From assembly GCA_016209665.1 (NCBI GenBank), contig JACQVT010000924.1:1-10427 (forward strand): a stretch of 10,427 bases of DNA. The letters run 5' to 3'. Each line of letters opens with the position of its first letter. Within the stretch, counting starts at the first letter, position 1. The translations under genes and the position numbers were made by a program. Below the pieces are notes generated by a model, which saw nothing but the letters and a program-made list of their open reading frames with translations, was not told the DNA's origin and did no database searches. Origin of the DNA: Planctomycetota bacterium. GTDB taxonomy: Bacteria; Planctomycetota; Phycisphaerae; UBA1845; PWPN01. Positions 1 to 6,073 of this stretch are shown here, piece after piece.

Positions 1-122
1 CCCTGCCGGCCGATGACCAGAGGCCAGCCTCCGCTCGTTGTCCGGAAGAATTGCCAGCCCCGTCTGTTTCGCCGAACCGGCCCCCTCAGACGAAAATGTC
101 CCCGTCGTTCGTCATAATGGCA

Positions 123-134
123 GAACGTACGTTC
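123..134. promoter_or_regulatory. Perfect 12-bp palindrome before the sigma factor gene, candidate operator
   Basis: GAACGTACGTTC is a perfect 12-bp palindrome lying 26 bp before the chosen sigma factor start. A -10-like CATAAT sits at 113-118, which would put transcription initiation near 125, inside the palindrome. No convincing -35 box lies 16-18 bp upstream of CATAAT. A GAAC at 74-77, the core of many ECF -35 elements, is the only hint of self-recognition. Binding by a dimeric regulator is inference; the symmetry is seen directly. The remaining bases 1-122 show no other feature. Confidence 0.35.
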
Positions 135-160
135 GAGTTTGCTTCCGGGAGCGAACCCTG

Positions 161-703
161 ATGCCAGACGACAGGGAGCTGGTCCGCCAACTGACCGCCG
201 GCGATGCCGGTGGCCTGGTCGGCATCTACGAGAAGTACAAGGACCATCTGCTGACGGTGGCCTGCTGCCTGCTGGGCGAGTTGGCTGCCGCCGAGGACGT
301 GCTGCACGACGTGTTCGTGACCCTGGCCGCCGGGTCCGCCCGGTTGCGGATCGGCGACAACCTGCGGGGCTACCTGGTGGCGAGCGTGGCCAACCGCGCC
401 CGCGACCAGCTCCGCCGGGTCCAGCGCGGTCCGATGGTGCTGGCGGAGGTGGACGACTCCGTCGGCGACGCGGCCGACCCGCTGACGCGGCTCGGCGAGA
501 GCGAAGAAGCTGGGCGGTTGCACCGGGCCCTGGCGGGTCTGCCCTACGAGCAGCGTGAGGCCATCACGCTGCACCTCAAGGGCGAGATGACGTTCAAGGA
601 GGTTGCCCGGCATCAGGCGGTCTCGATCAACACAGTCCAGAGCCGGTACCGGTATGGACTCGACAAGCTGCGGTCGGTTCTCGAGGCAGGAGTCGGCATA
701 TGA
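161..703 (+). CDS. ECF-type RNA polymerase sigma factor (sigma-70 family)
   Basis: A 180-residue protein with the two-domain layout of extracytoplasmic-function sigma factors. Region 2 (about residues 15-90) contains 'AAEDVLHDVFVTL', matching the usual '.AEDl.Qd.f..l' core helix that binds core polymerase and the -10 element, and ends in a basic segment around 'NRARDQLRR'. Region 4 (about 125-178) contains 'LPYEQREAITLHLKGEMTFKEVA' split by a helix-turn-helix with 'SINTVQSRYRYGLDKLR' as recognition helix. The ATG at 161 is chosen over an upstream in-frame TTG at 38 because GGGAG lies 9 bases before it and homology-like sequence only begins there. The stop overlaps the next gene's start (ATGA), so the downstream membrane protein is probably its regulator. 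It would redirect RNA polymerase to a stress or envelope regulon; the target genes cannot be told from this window. Confidence 0.93.
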   Translation: MPDDRELVRQLTAGDAGGLVGIYEKYKDHLLTVACCLLGELAAAEDVLHDVFVTLAAGSARLRIGDNLRGYLVASVANRARDQLRRVQRGPMVLAEVDDSVGDAADPLTRLGESEEAGRLHRALAGLPYEQREAITLHLKGEMTFKEVARHQAVSINTVQSRYRYGLDKLRSVLEAGVGI

Positions 704-1896
704 ATCCCGCAGACAACATAGAACGGGCATTGAGGCAACTACACGTAACCACCAGGTCCACCGTCGACGCGCGAATCCTCGCCAACGCGACGGCGGCACT
801 GGAACACGCTCGCCTCTCGCCGTCCGGCGGAGGGCGGGCGAGCATCTGGAGATCGATCATGCGAAGCAACGTGAGCAAGCTGGCGGCCGCGGCGGCGGTG
901 ATTGCCGTGGCCGTGGTGTCCTTTGTCGTATTTCACGGGTCGGCCCAGCCGGCCTACGCCATCGAACAGACGCTGGAAGCCAATCGCGCCCTGACCTACG
1001 TGCACATCCGCATCGAGCCGGCGGGCCAGGGCCTCGCCGAGGCCTGGGCCCAGTTCGACGACGAGGGCAAGCCCCTCCGTCTGCGGATGGAGTTCCCGAA
1101 CACGGAAGATGGTCCCAAGTCGGTCGTCTGGCAGGGCAACAAGGCCGAGGTGTGGTTCAAGGCCAAAAACAGCGACGTCATCATGGCCGAACCCCGCATC
1201 CTGGCCCGGTTTCCCGAGATGCTGGAGGTGTTCGACCCTCGGGTGCGGACCGAGGCGATCTACAAGGCCCAGGCCGCCGGAGCCGTGACCATCGAGGTCA
1301 AGCCGCCGGCGGACGCTCAGTCGCCCATTACACTGATCGCCACGGCCACCTCCTCGCCCGGCGGCCGCGAGATTTACCAGATCAACCCGGTGACCAAGCT
1401 CGTCCAGCAGGCTGAGCGATACGAACTCCAGGGCGAGGAGTACCGCTTCGTCTCGCGGTTCGAGTACCTGGAGTACAACGAGGAGCCAGCGCCGGACGTG
1501 TTCACGCTGAACCCGCCGGCCGACGTGATGCGGATCGACCAGACCATGCAGGTGATCGGCGTAGCCCGTGGCGACCTGTCGGACAACGAGATCGCGGTGA
1601 AAGTCGCCCGCGAGTTCTTCGAGGCCATGATCGCCGGCGACTACGCCAAGGCGGGCCAGATCGCCGGGGGCATACCCGCGGAGAAGATGAAGGAGGGATT
1701 CGGGGAACTCAAGTTCAAGCGGATCGTCTCGATCGGCACACCGACCCCGCATCCCGATCCGAGGACCCACTTCCTCCGTGTCCCGTGCGAGGTGGAGGTC
1801 GAGGCCGATGGCGTGAGGCAGACCAAGGCGTTTACGCCCAACATCCGCCACGCCTACAACCAGCCCGACCGCTGGGTCATCGGGGGTGGAATCTGA
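700..1896 (+). CDS. Membrane-anchored putative anti-sigma / sensor protein coupled to the ECF sigma factor
   Basis: A 398-residue single-pass membrane protein. Residues 1-60 form a short cytoplasmic segment including 'LHVTTRSTVDARIL', a motif I associate with planctomycete proteins encoded next to ECF sigma genes. Residues 61-79 are a hydrophobic, Ala/Val-rich membrane segment, preceded by basic residues, so the large C-terminal part should be outside the cytoplasm. Residues about 88-275 have the style of the LolA/RseB-like lipoprotein-sensor fold ('LTYVHIRIEP', 'FEYLEYNEEPAPDVFTLNPP'). Residues about 290-398 look like a small NTF2-like/DUF4878-type domain ('AREFFEAMIAGDYAKAGQIA'). No HxxxCxxC zinc-binding anti-sigma motif is present. 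The start overlaps the sigma factor stop, and AGGAG at 688-692 serves as ribosome site inside that gene. Anti-sigma function is inferred from coupling and topology; an exported protein merely co-regulated with the sigma factor is the alternative. Confidence 0.75.
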   Translation: MNPADNIERALRQLHVTTRSTVDARILANATAALEHARLSPSGGGRASIWRSIMRSNVSKLAAAAAVIAVAVVSFVVFHGSAQPAYAIEQTLEANRALTYVHIRIEPAGQGLAEAWAQFDDEGKPLRLRMEFPNTEDGPKSVVWQGNKAEVWFKAKNSDVIMAEPRILARFPEMLEVFDPRVRTEAIYKAQAAGAVTIEVKPPADAQSPITLIATATSSPGGREIYQINPVTKLVQQAERYELQGEEYRFVSRFEYLEYNEEPAPDVFTLNPPADVMRIDQTMQVIGVARGDLSDNEIAVKVAREFFEAMIAGDYAKAGQIAGGIPAEKMKEGFGELKFKRIVSIGTPTPHPDPRTHFLRVPCEVEVEADGVRQTKAFTPNIRHAYNQPDRWVIGGGI

Positions 1897-3282
1897 TTAC
1901 AGGGCCAGGATCGCCCAGTATCCGCCGTCGTGCCAGTCGCGGATGGTGGGGCCGGGGTTGGGCAGGGTCAGACGGCCATCCACGTACCGCCAGTCGGGGT
2001 GGGTCTCCACGAACCGTGTGCAGACCTGCTCGTTTTCTTCGGGGTCGATACTGCACGTGCTGTACATGAGCCGGGTTTGCGGCCGGGCGAGGGCCGCGGC
2101 CTGTCCGAGCAGCCGCAGTTGCATCTCGGCAAGCTGCCCCAGCGAACGGGCCGTGAGTCGGTAGCGGATCTCGGGCCGGCGGGCGAGCACGCCGGTGTTG
2201 CTGCACGGGGCATCGATGAGAATCCAGTTCAGGCGATCAAGTTGCTGCACGCGGTCCGCGAGTGCTTTCAGGGGCACGGGCTCGATCACGTGATGACCGA
2301 GTCGCTCGGCATGGTCCCGAAGCGCGGCGACCTTCGCATCATCCGCGTCCGTTGCCACGACCAGACCGGCCCCACCCATGATCTCAGCCATCTGCGTCGC
2401 CTTCGTGCCCAGGCCGGCGCACAGGTCGAGCACGACTTGGCCGGGCTGCAAGGCCATCTGCCGCACCGGCAATCGGGCCGTGGGATCCTGGGGCTGAGCC
2501 AGCCCCTCGGCCAACAGCGACGAGTGGACCAGACCTGCCGAACGACCCAGCACGATCGATTCGCCGTCGGCGGTCAACTGCGGCTCGTGCCCATCGACCG
2601 TGAGGCGTTTCATCAACGAGGCCAGATCCGTCCTGCCCCGGTGGGGCCGAAGGATGATCGGCGGTCGCAACATGCCCGCCTGGCAGATGGTTCTCGCCTG
2701 CTCGGCACCATAGGCGTCCACCCAGCGGGCCACGAGCCAACCGGGATGAGACGTGGCCTGCGACAAGTATTCGACCAGCTTTTGCCCAGGGTCGGGCAGC
2801 ACCGGCTCGCTGAACTGACAGGCCCAGGCCAGGTCGAGGGGGACCGCCCGCACCGGGTCGGCCTCGGCAAGAACGATCCGCCGGTACTGGATCCGGCGTT
2901 CGAGTTGCCGCAGAACGGCGTTGGCAAACTGGCCCGCCCGCCGCCCGCCTTCGGCCTTGGCCAGCTCGACCGCCTCGTTGACCGCCGCGAACACCGGAAC
3001 ACCGTCCAGCCAGATGATCTGGTACGCGCCGAGCATCAGGATGTGCTGCAACCGCCGGCCGATACGCTGCCAGCGATGGGGCATGAACCGCGAGAGCACG
3101 GTCGCCAAGGTCAGCCGGTGGCGGACCACGCCGTGGACGAGTTCCGACGCGAACGAGACCTCGCGGGGTGACAGGCGGTATCGCTCCAGCAGCCCGTCGA
3201 TGGCCTGCCGGGACGTCCGACGGCCTTCCCGCAGGTCGCCCAGCGCTCGTAGTGCCACCGCTCGCGCGTTCATTACTGCCAT
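1897..3282 (-). CDS. rsmB: 16S rRNA (cytosine-C5)-methyltransferase, RsmB/Sun family with N-terminal NusB domain
   Basis: A 461-residue cytoplasmic rRNA modification enzyme expected to transfer a methyl group from S-adenosylmethionine to C5 of a 16S rRNA cytosine (C967 in E. coli). Residues about 5-140 are a NusB-like RNA-binding domain ('VSFASELVHGVVRHRLTLATVL', 'PVFAAVNEAVELAKAEG...ANAVLR'). The Rossmann methyltransferase domain follows: motif I near 284-297 (VLDLCAGLGTKATQ), motif IV 'DAPCSNTG' at 357-364 with Cys360, and motif VI 'STCSIDPEEN' at 408-417 with Cys410, the expected nucleophile. Motif I departs from the usual AAPGGKT-like loop, with Leu in place of Pro. Length is typical of full RsmB (about 430-460). 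The ATG at 3282 has GGGAGG four bases upstream; an ATG at 3273 is possible. Its stop abuts the stop of the convergent gene with no spacer. The region between the NusB and catalytic domains is diverged from E. coli RsmB, so the exact target base is inferred. Confidence 0.9.
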   Translation of the reverse strand: MAVMNARAVALRALGDLREGRRTSRQAIDGLLERYRLSPREVSFASELVHGVVRHRLTLATVLSRFMPHRWQRIGRRLQHILMLGAYQIIWLDGVPVFAAVNEAVELAKAEGGRRAGQFANAVLRQLERRIQYRRIVLAEADPVRAVPLDLAWACQFSEPVLPDPGQKLVEYLSQATSHPGWLVARWVDAYGAEQARTICQAGMLRPPIILRPHRGRTDLASLMKRLTVDGHEPQLTADGESIVLGRSAGLVHSSLLAEGLAQPQDPTARLPVRQMALQPGQVVLDLCAGLGTKATQMAEIMGGAGLVVATDADDAKVAALRDHAERLGHHVIEPVPLKALADRVQQLDRLNWILIDAPCSNTGVLARRPEIRYRLTARSLGQLAEMQLRLLGQAAALARPQTRLMYSTCSIDPEENEQVCTRFVETHPDWRYVDGRLTLPNPGPTIRDWHDGGYWAILAL

Positions 3283-3297
3283 TGAGCCTCCCTGCCC

Positions 3298-3319
3298 CGG
3301 TCACGCGGGTCCGTGACCG
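3298..3319. promoter_or_regulatory. Perfect 8-bp inverted repeat in the rsmB leader
   Basis: CGGTCACG (3298-3305), a 6-base spacer, then CGTGACCG (3312-3319) form a perfect inverted repeat. It sits only 16 bases upstream of the rsmB start and just beyond its ribosome binding site, so it could act as a hairpin in the rsmB leader or as an operator. The symmetry is seen; any function is inferred. Confidence 0.4.
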
Positions 3320-3332
3320 AATCGGCGGGGCC

Positions 3333-3428
3333 TGTCAGAGCCCCGAGCGCAAGCGAGTGGGTTGCCGCGAGCACGTCCGATCCACGGCTATTCGGGGCAA
3401 CCCGTCGCTGGCGCTCCGGGCTCTGACA
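3333..3428. repeat. Large imperfect inverted repeat (33-34 bp arms), interspersed-repeat type
   Basis: The left arm, 3333-3366, begins TGTCAGAGCCC and ends GGGTTGCC. The right arm, 3396-3428, is its near-exact reverse complement, beginning GGCAACCC and ending GGGCTCTGACA. The arms differ by only two substitutions and a small mismatch/indel near 'AGCGA', around 90% identity, enclosing a 29-base loop. Similarity may extend outward for another 10 bases (GGCGGGGC on the left, GCCGCCCC on the right). The 'GAGCGC.AGCGA' core resembles repeats I associate with planctomycete intergenic regions. It is non-coding, lies between divergent genes, and would form a very stable stem in either transcript. Confidence 0.7.
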
Positions 3429-3494
3429 TAGCCGCCCCGTCGCCTGGGCCCGGCATGTCAGACACCCCGATCAGGGGCGCTGGACGAGCCCGTA

Positions 3495-3523
3495 TTGCGT
3501 TCGGGCGCCGCTGCGGTCATAAT
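3495..3523 (+). promoter_or_regulatory. Sigma-70-type promoter for infA
   Basis: TTGCGT at 3495-3500 and CATAAT at 3518-3523 are separated by exactly 17 bp. The -10 box matches consensus at five of six bases and the -35 box at three of six. Predicted initiation near 3530 gives a leader of roughly 75 bases before the infA start. Confidence 0.5.
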
Positions 3524-3604
3524 ACTGCACAACGGTGTCGGTTGTCGCGGGTTCGGACGCCAGCGTGCGCACCCGCATGAGTGTGGTCCTGAGGATACAT
3601 ACCG

Positions 3605-3832
3605 GTGGCCCAGTCCGAAGGTATTCAGTTTGACGCTCGGGTGCTCAAGGCTTTGCCGAACGCGCAATTCATTGTCGAGGCGGACGCGGGGGGGACCAAG
3701 CACGAGATCCTCGCCCACATCTCCGGTCGCATGAGAAAGAACTTCATCCGCATCGTCCCCGGCGACATCGTCACCGTCGAAGTCTCCCCCTACGATCTGA
3801 CCCGCGGACGCATCGTGTACCGACAGCGGTGA
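3605..3832 (+). CDS. infA: Translation initiation factor IF-1
   Basis: A 75-residue S1-like OB-fold protein that binds the 30S A site during initiation and cooperates with IF-2 and IF-3. The hallmark segments are present in order: '[13 protein letters not shown]' at about 13-25, '[16 protein letters not shown]' at about 36-51, '[21 protein letters not shown]' near the C-terminus. Length is within the normal 71-75 range. The start is GTG at 3605, 10 bases after GAGG; there is no in-frame ATG before the conserved region. The gene stands alone, outside the ribosomal protein/secY cluster where infA sits in many bacteria, with its own promoter upstream and a terminator-like stem downstream. It probably is a single-gene transcript. 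Confidence 0.97.
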   Translation: MAQSEGIQFDARVLKALPNAQFIVEADAGGTKHEILAHISGRMRKNFIRIVPGDIVTVEVSPYDLTRGRIVYRQR

Positions 3833-3869
3833 TCCACTCCAGAATCGGTCCCGCCGGACTCCGAGGATG

Positions 3870-3906
3870 CGCGGGGACGGCCATTCGGCCGCTTGTCCTC
3901 CCCGCG
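3870..3906 (+). terminator. Terminator-like stem-loop after infA
   Basis: CGCGGGGA (3870-3877) pairs perfectly with TCCCCGCG (3899-3906). Inside it CGGCC (3878-3882) pairs with GGCCG (3887-3891) around an ATTC loop, leaving a 7-base bulge on the right. No T-tract follows, so this is either a factor-assisted stop or an mRNA 3'-end stabiliser. It lies 38 bases past the infA stop and just before the next promoter. Confidence 0.45.
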
Positions 3907-3925
3907 GCTCGTCCAGCGTCATGAA

Positions 3926-3954
3926 TTGGGCTCGACATGGATCGGGCGTATAAT
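3926..3954 (+). promoter_or_regulatory. Sigma-70-type promoter for the radical SAM gene
   Basis: TTGGGC at 3926-3931 and a perfect TATAAT at 3949-3954 are spaced by 17 bp. Initiation is expected near 3961. This rules out the upstream in-frame ATG at 3937, which lies between the two boxes, and supports an internal start for the following gene. Confidence 0.6.
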
Positions 3955-4002
3955 AGGACGGGCCGGGTTGAGACATCCACGATGGTCTTTCGGGAAGGCA
4001 CG

Positions 4003-5823
4003 ATGACGCTCCGCGAGCGGATCAGCGACGAATTGCTGCCCTACGTCAAGCAGCCGGGCCAGTACATCGGCGGCGAGTGGAACCAGCTCGTCCGGACCGG
4101 TGACTGGGAGCGGGCCGAGGTCAAGGTCGCGGTGGGCTTCCCCGACGCCTACACCATCGGCATGAGTCACCTGGGATGTCAGATCATCTACTGGGTGTGC
4201 AACCACATGCCCGGCGTTTGCGCCGAGCGCGTCTACGCCCCCTGGCTCGATGCCGAGCAGGTCATGCGGCAGCGCGGCCTGCCGCTATTTACCTGGGACA
4301 CTCGTCAGCCGGTGGGCGAGGCCGACGTCTTCGCCATCTCGTTGCAGTACGAGATGGGCTTTTCCAACGTGCTGATGATGCTCGACTTGGCCGGCATCCC
4401 GCTCCGCGCCGAGGACCGCACCGATGCCCACCCGCTGGTCATCGGCGGTGGTCCCCAGGCCGACAACCCCGAACCCGTGGCGGACTTCTTCGACCTGGTC
4501 GTCATCGGCGACGGCGAGCACAGCATGACGGCCCTGGTCGAGCTGTACCGCGAGATGAAGCGGCAGGGGGCGTCGCGCCGGGACATCATTCTGGAGGCGG
4601 CTGGGCGGTTCGACTGGGTCTACGCCCCGTCGCTGTACGCCGTCGATTACCACCCCGAAGGCACCATCGCCGCCGTGCGGCCCAGCAGCGCCTGCCCCGC
4701 AGACTTCACGCCGCGAATGCGCATCGAGCGTTGCCAGACGCCGGATTTCGAGACCGTGGGCTTCCCCACCCGGCCCATCGTGCCGTTCACTGCCGTCGTC
4801 CACGACCGCATCAGCATCGAGGTCATGCGGGGCTGCCCGCAGCGCTGCCGATTCTGTCACGCCGGCTACACCAAGCGGCCGGTCGGCGTGCGGAGCGTCG
4901 ATCGCATCCTCGATATCGCCGAGGAGGCCTGGCGGGCGACGGGCCACGAGGAAATCGGTCTGCTCAGTCTGTCCACCGCCGACTACCCGCACCTGCGCGA
5001 ACTGGCCGAACGCATCAACGCCCGGTTCGCCGCCCGACACGTGAACCTGTCCGTGCCGTCGCTGCGGGTGGACAAGATGCTGGCCAATATCCCGTGGATG
5101 GTCACGTCGGTCCGCAAGAGCGGCCTGACCGTCGCCGTCGAGGCCGCCTCCGACGACATGCGGGCCGCCATCCGCAAGAAAGTGACCGACGGCAACCTGC
5201 TCGAGGGCATGAAGCAGGCCTACGCGGCCGGGTACAACTCCGTCAAGCTGTATTTCATGTGCGGGTTCCCCGGCGAGCGCGAGCGGGACATCACGGCCAT
5301 CTTCACCCTCGCCCATGAGGTCAGCCAGGCCAAGCGCGGCGTCCGCGGTGGGCCGGCCAGCGTGACCGCCAGTGTCGGCTGGCTGGTGCCCAAGCCACAC
5401 ACCCCGTTCCAGTGGGCCGCCCAGAAGACCCTCGACTACTTCGAGCAGGCCCGCTCGCTCCTGCGGTCGACGGCCATGCAGCACCGCTCGGCCGTCCGCG
5501 TCAAGACGCACAAGCCCCAGCGCAGCATCCTCGAGGGCGTCTTCGCCCGCGGCGACCGCCGCCTCGCCCCCACGATCGAGGCCGCCTACCGCCTGGGAGC
5601 CCGCATGGACGGCTGGGACGAGGCCTTCAACTACGACACCTGGCTGCGGGCGTTCGAGCAGACCGGGGTGGACCCCGCCTTCTACGCCCACCGCGAGCGC
5701 GACTACGCCGAAATCCTCCCCTGGGACCACCTCGCCGGCGGCGGCCGCCGCGAGTACCTAGAAGGCCAGTACGACGACGTGTTCATCAAGCTGGCTGTTC
5801 CCCGGACCCCGATGGCTGTCTGA
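4003..5823 (+). CDS. Radical SAM protein with N-terminal B12-binding-like domain, TIGR03960-like, reaction unknown
   Basis: A 606-residue iron-sulfur enzyme. The N-terminus ('ELLPYVKQPGQYIGGEWN', 'VAVGFPDAYTIGMSHLG', 'CAERVYAPWLDAEQVMR', 'ADVFAISLQYEMGFSNVL') matches what I know of the uncharacterised family TIGR03960, which carries a cobalamin-binding-type fold over about residues 35-200. The radical SAM motif CPQRCRFC is at 278-285 (Cys278, 282, 285) and should bind a 4Fe-4S cluster for cleaving S-adenosylmethionine; GFPGE near 430 is typical of the same superfamily. The start at ATG 4003 follows GGGAAGG by four bases; an ATG at 3982 has a poorer ribosome site and one at 3937 lies inside the promoter. 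In many bacteria the family is joined to or followed by a DUF2344/TIGR03936 part and sits near rng, rplU and rpmA. Neither is seen here. The substrate is not known to me; a role linked to ribosome or tRNA biology is only a guess from those neighbours elsewhere. Confidence 0.88.
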   Translation: MTLRERISDELLPYVKQPGQYIGGEWNQLVRTGDWERAEVKVAVGFPDAYTIGMSHLGCQIIYWVCNHMPGVCAERVYAPWLDAEQVMRQRGLPLFTWDTRQPVGEADVFAISLQYEMGFSNVLMMLDLAGIPLRAEDRTDAHPLVIGGGPQADNPEPVADFFDLVVIGDGEHSMTALVELYREMKRQGASRRDIILEAAGRFDWVYAPSLYAVDYHPEGTIAAVRPSSACPADFTPRMRIERCQTPDFETVGFPTRPIVPFTAVVHDRISIEVMRGCPQRCRFCHAGYTKRPVGVRSVDRILDIAEEAWRATGHEEIGLLSLSTADYPHLRELAERINARFAARHVNLSVPSLRVDKMLANIPWMVTSVRKSGLTVAVEAASDDMRAAIRKKVTDGNLLEGMKQAYAAGYNSVKLYFMCGFPGERERDITAIFTLAHEVSQAKRGVRGGPASVTASVGWLVPKPHTPFQWAAQKTLDYFEQARSLLRSTAMQHRSAVRVKTHKPQRSILEGVFARGDRRLAPTIEAAYRLGARMDGWDEAFNYDTWLRAFEQTGVDPAFYAHRERDYAEILPWDHLAGGGRREYLEGQYDDVFIKLAVPRTPMAV

Positions 5824-5844
5824 CGCCGCGGCCGATTCGCGGCG
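5824..5844 (+). terminator. Terminator-like hairpin directly after the radical SAM gene
   Basis: CGCCGCG (5824-5830) and CGCGGCG (5838-5844) form a perfect 7-bp stem around a 7-base loop, starting at the first base after the TGA stop. No run of T follows, so termination is plausible but not certain. Confidence 0.4.
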
Positions 5845-5940
5845 CCTCCGATTACCGGACCTTGCCGAAGGGGGTTTGTCCCGCTACGGCACCCCGGATG
5901 CCGCCACATGATGCCGATCAATCGGATCTTATTGGACGCT

Positions 5941-5978
5941 CTTGCGGTTTTGCCGCAAGCCCCCGCGGCAAATTGCCG
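5941..5978 (+). promoter_or_regulatory. Chain of three mutually exclusive hairpins upstream of the 6074 gene
   Basis: Three perfect stems share bases. A pairs CTTGCGG (5941-5947) with CCGCAAG (5953-5959). B pairs TTTGCCGC (5949-5956) with GCGGCAAA (5965-5972). C pairs CGGCAA (5966-5971) with TTGCCG (5973-5978). A excludes B and B excludes C, so the RNA could switch between A+C and B. A separate palindrome, CCGAT/ATCGG, lies at 5914-5925. If transcription comes from upstream, this is an attenuator-like leader. If it starts at the TATAAG at 5989-5994, which has no good -35 box, the same repeats would be DNA operators. Confidence 0.4.
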
Positions 5979-6073
5979 AATTCAATCGTATAAGAGTCTG
6001 AGTCCGGCCGCTCACGGAGGAGAACGCAGGGGCGGTCCCCGGGTGACCGTGCCGGACCTCGCGCAGGTGCGAC

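Larger units (their letters stand above)
3283..3604. other. Divergent intergenic region between rsmB and infA (322 bp)
   Basis: No open frame here shows recognisable protein features. It holds the ribosome site of rsmB (GGGAGG on the minus strand), an 8-bp hairpin at 3298-3319, a large interspersed-type inverted repeat at 3333-3428, a short CCCC/GGGG stem at 3465-3477, the infA promoter at 3495-3523 and the infA ribosome site GAGG at 3591-3594. I could not find a convincing promoter for rsmB; it may lie beyond the large repeat. Confidence 0.6.

Noticed and set aside
739..1851. 370-codon minus-strand frame opposite the membrane sensor gene
   Set aside because: Composition typical of an antisense GC shadow; the plus strand has coupling, a ribosome site and a membrane segment.
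1930..3171. 413-codon open frame opposite rsmB
   Set aside because: Translation is Arg/Gly/Pro/His-rich with no domain; it mirrors the real RsmB frame.
3283..3604. Possible CRISPR or tRNA in the rsmB-infA spacer
   Set aside because: Only one inverted repeat, no regularly spaced direct repeats, and no cloverleaf or TTCRA-type T-arm.
3937..4002. Upstream ATG starts (3937, 3982) for the radical SAM gene
   Set aside because: 3937 lies between the -35 and -10 boxes; 3982 has a weaker ribosome site than 4003, where family-like sequence begins.
4285..5730. 481-codon open frame antisense to the radical SAM gene
   Set aside because: Codon use follows the GC bias of the opposite strand; low-complexity His/Gly/Val-rich translation with no recognisable motif, while the plus-strand frame is a clear protein family.
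6029..6051. GTG starts at 6043 or 6049 after the GGAGGAG at 6016-6022, as a small leader gene
   Set aside because: Distance from the ribosome-like site is too long and the frame shows no protein features; it overlaps the better-supported 6074 gene.
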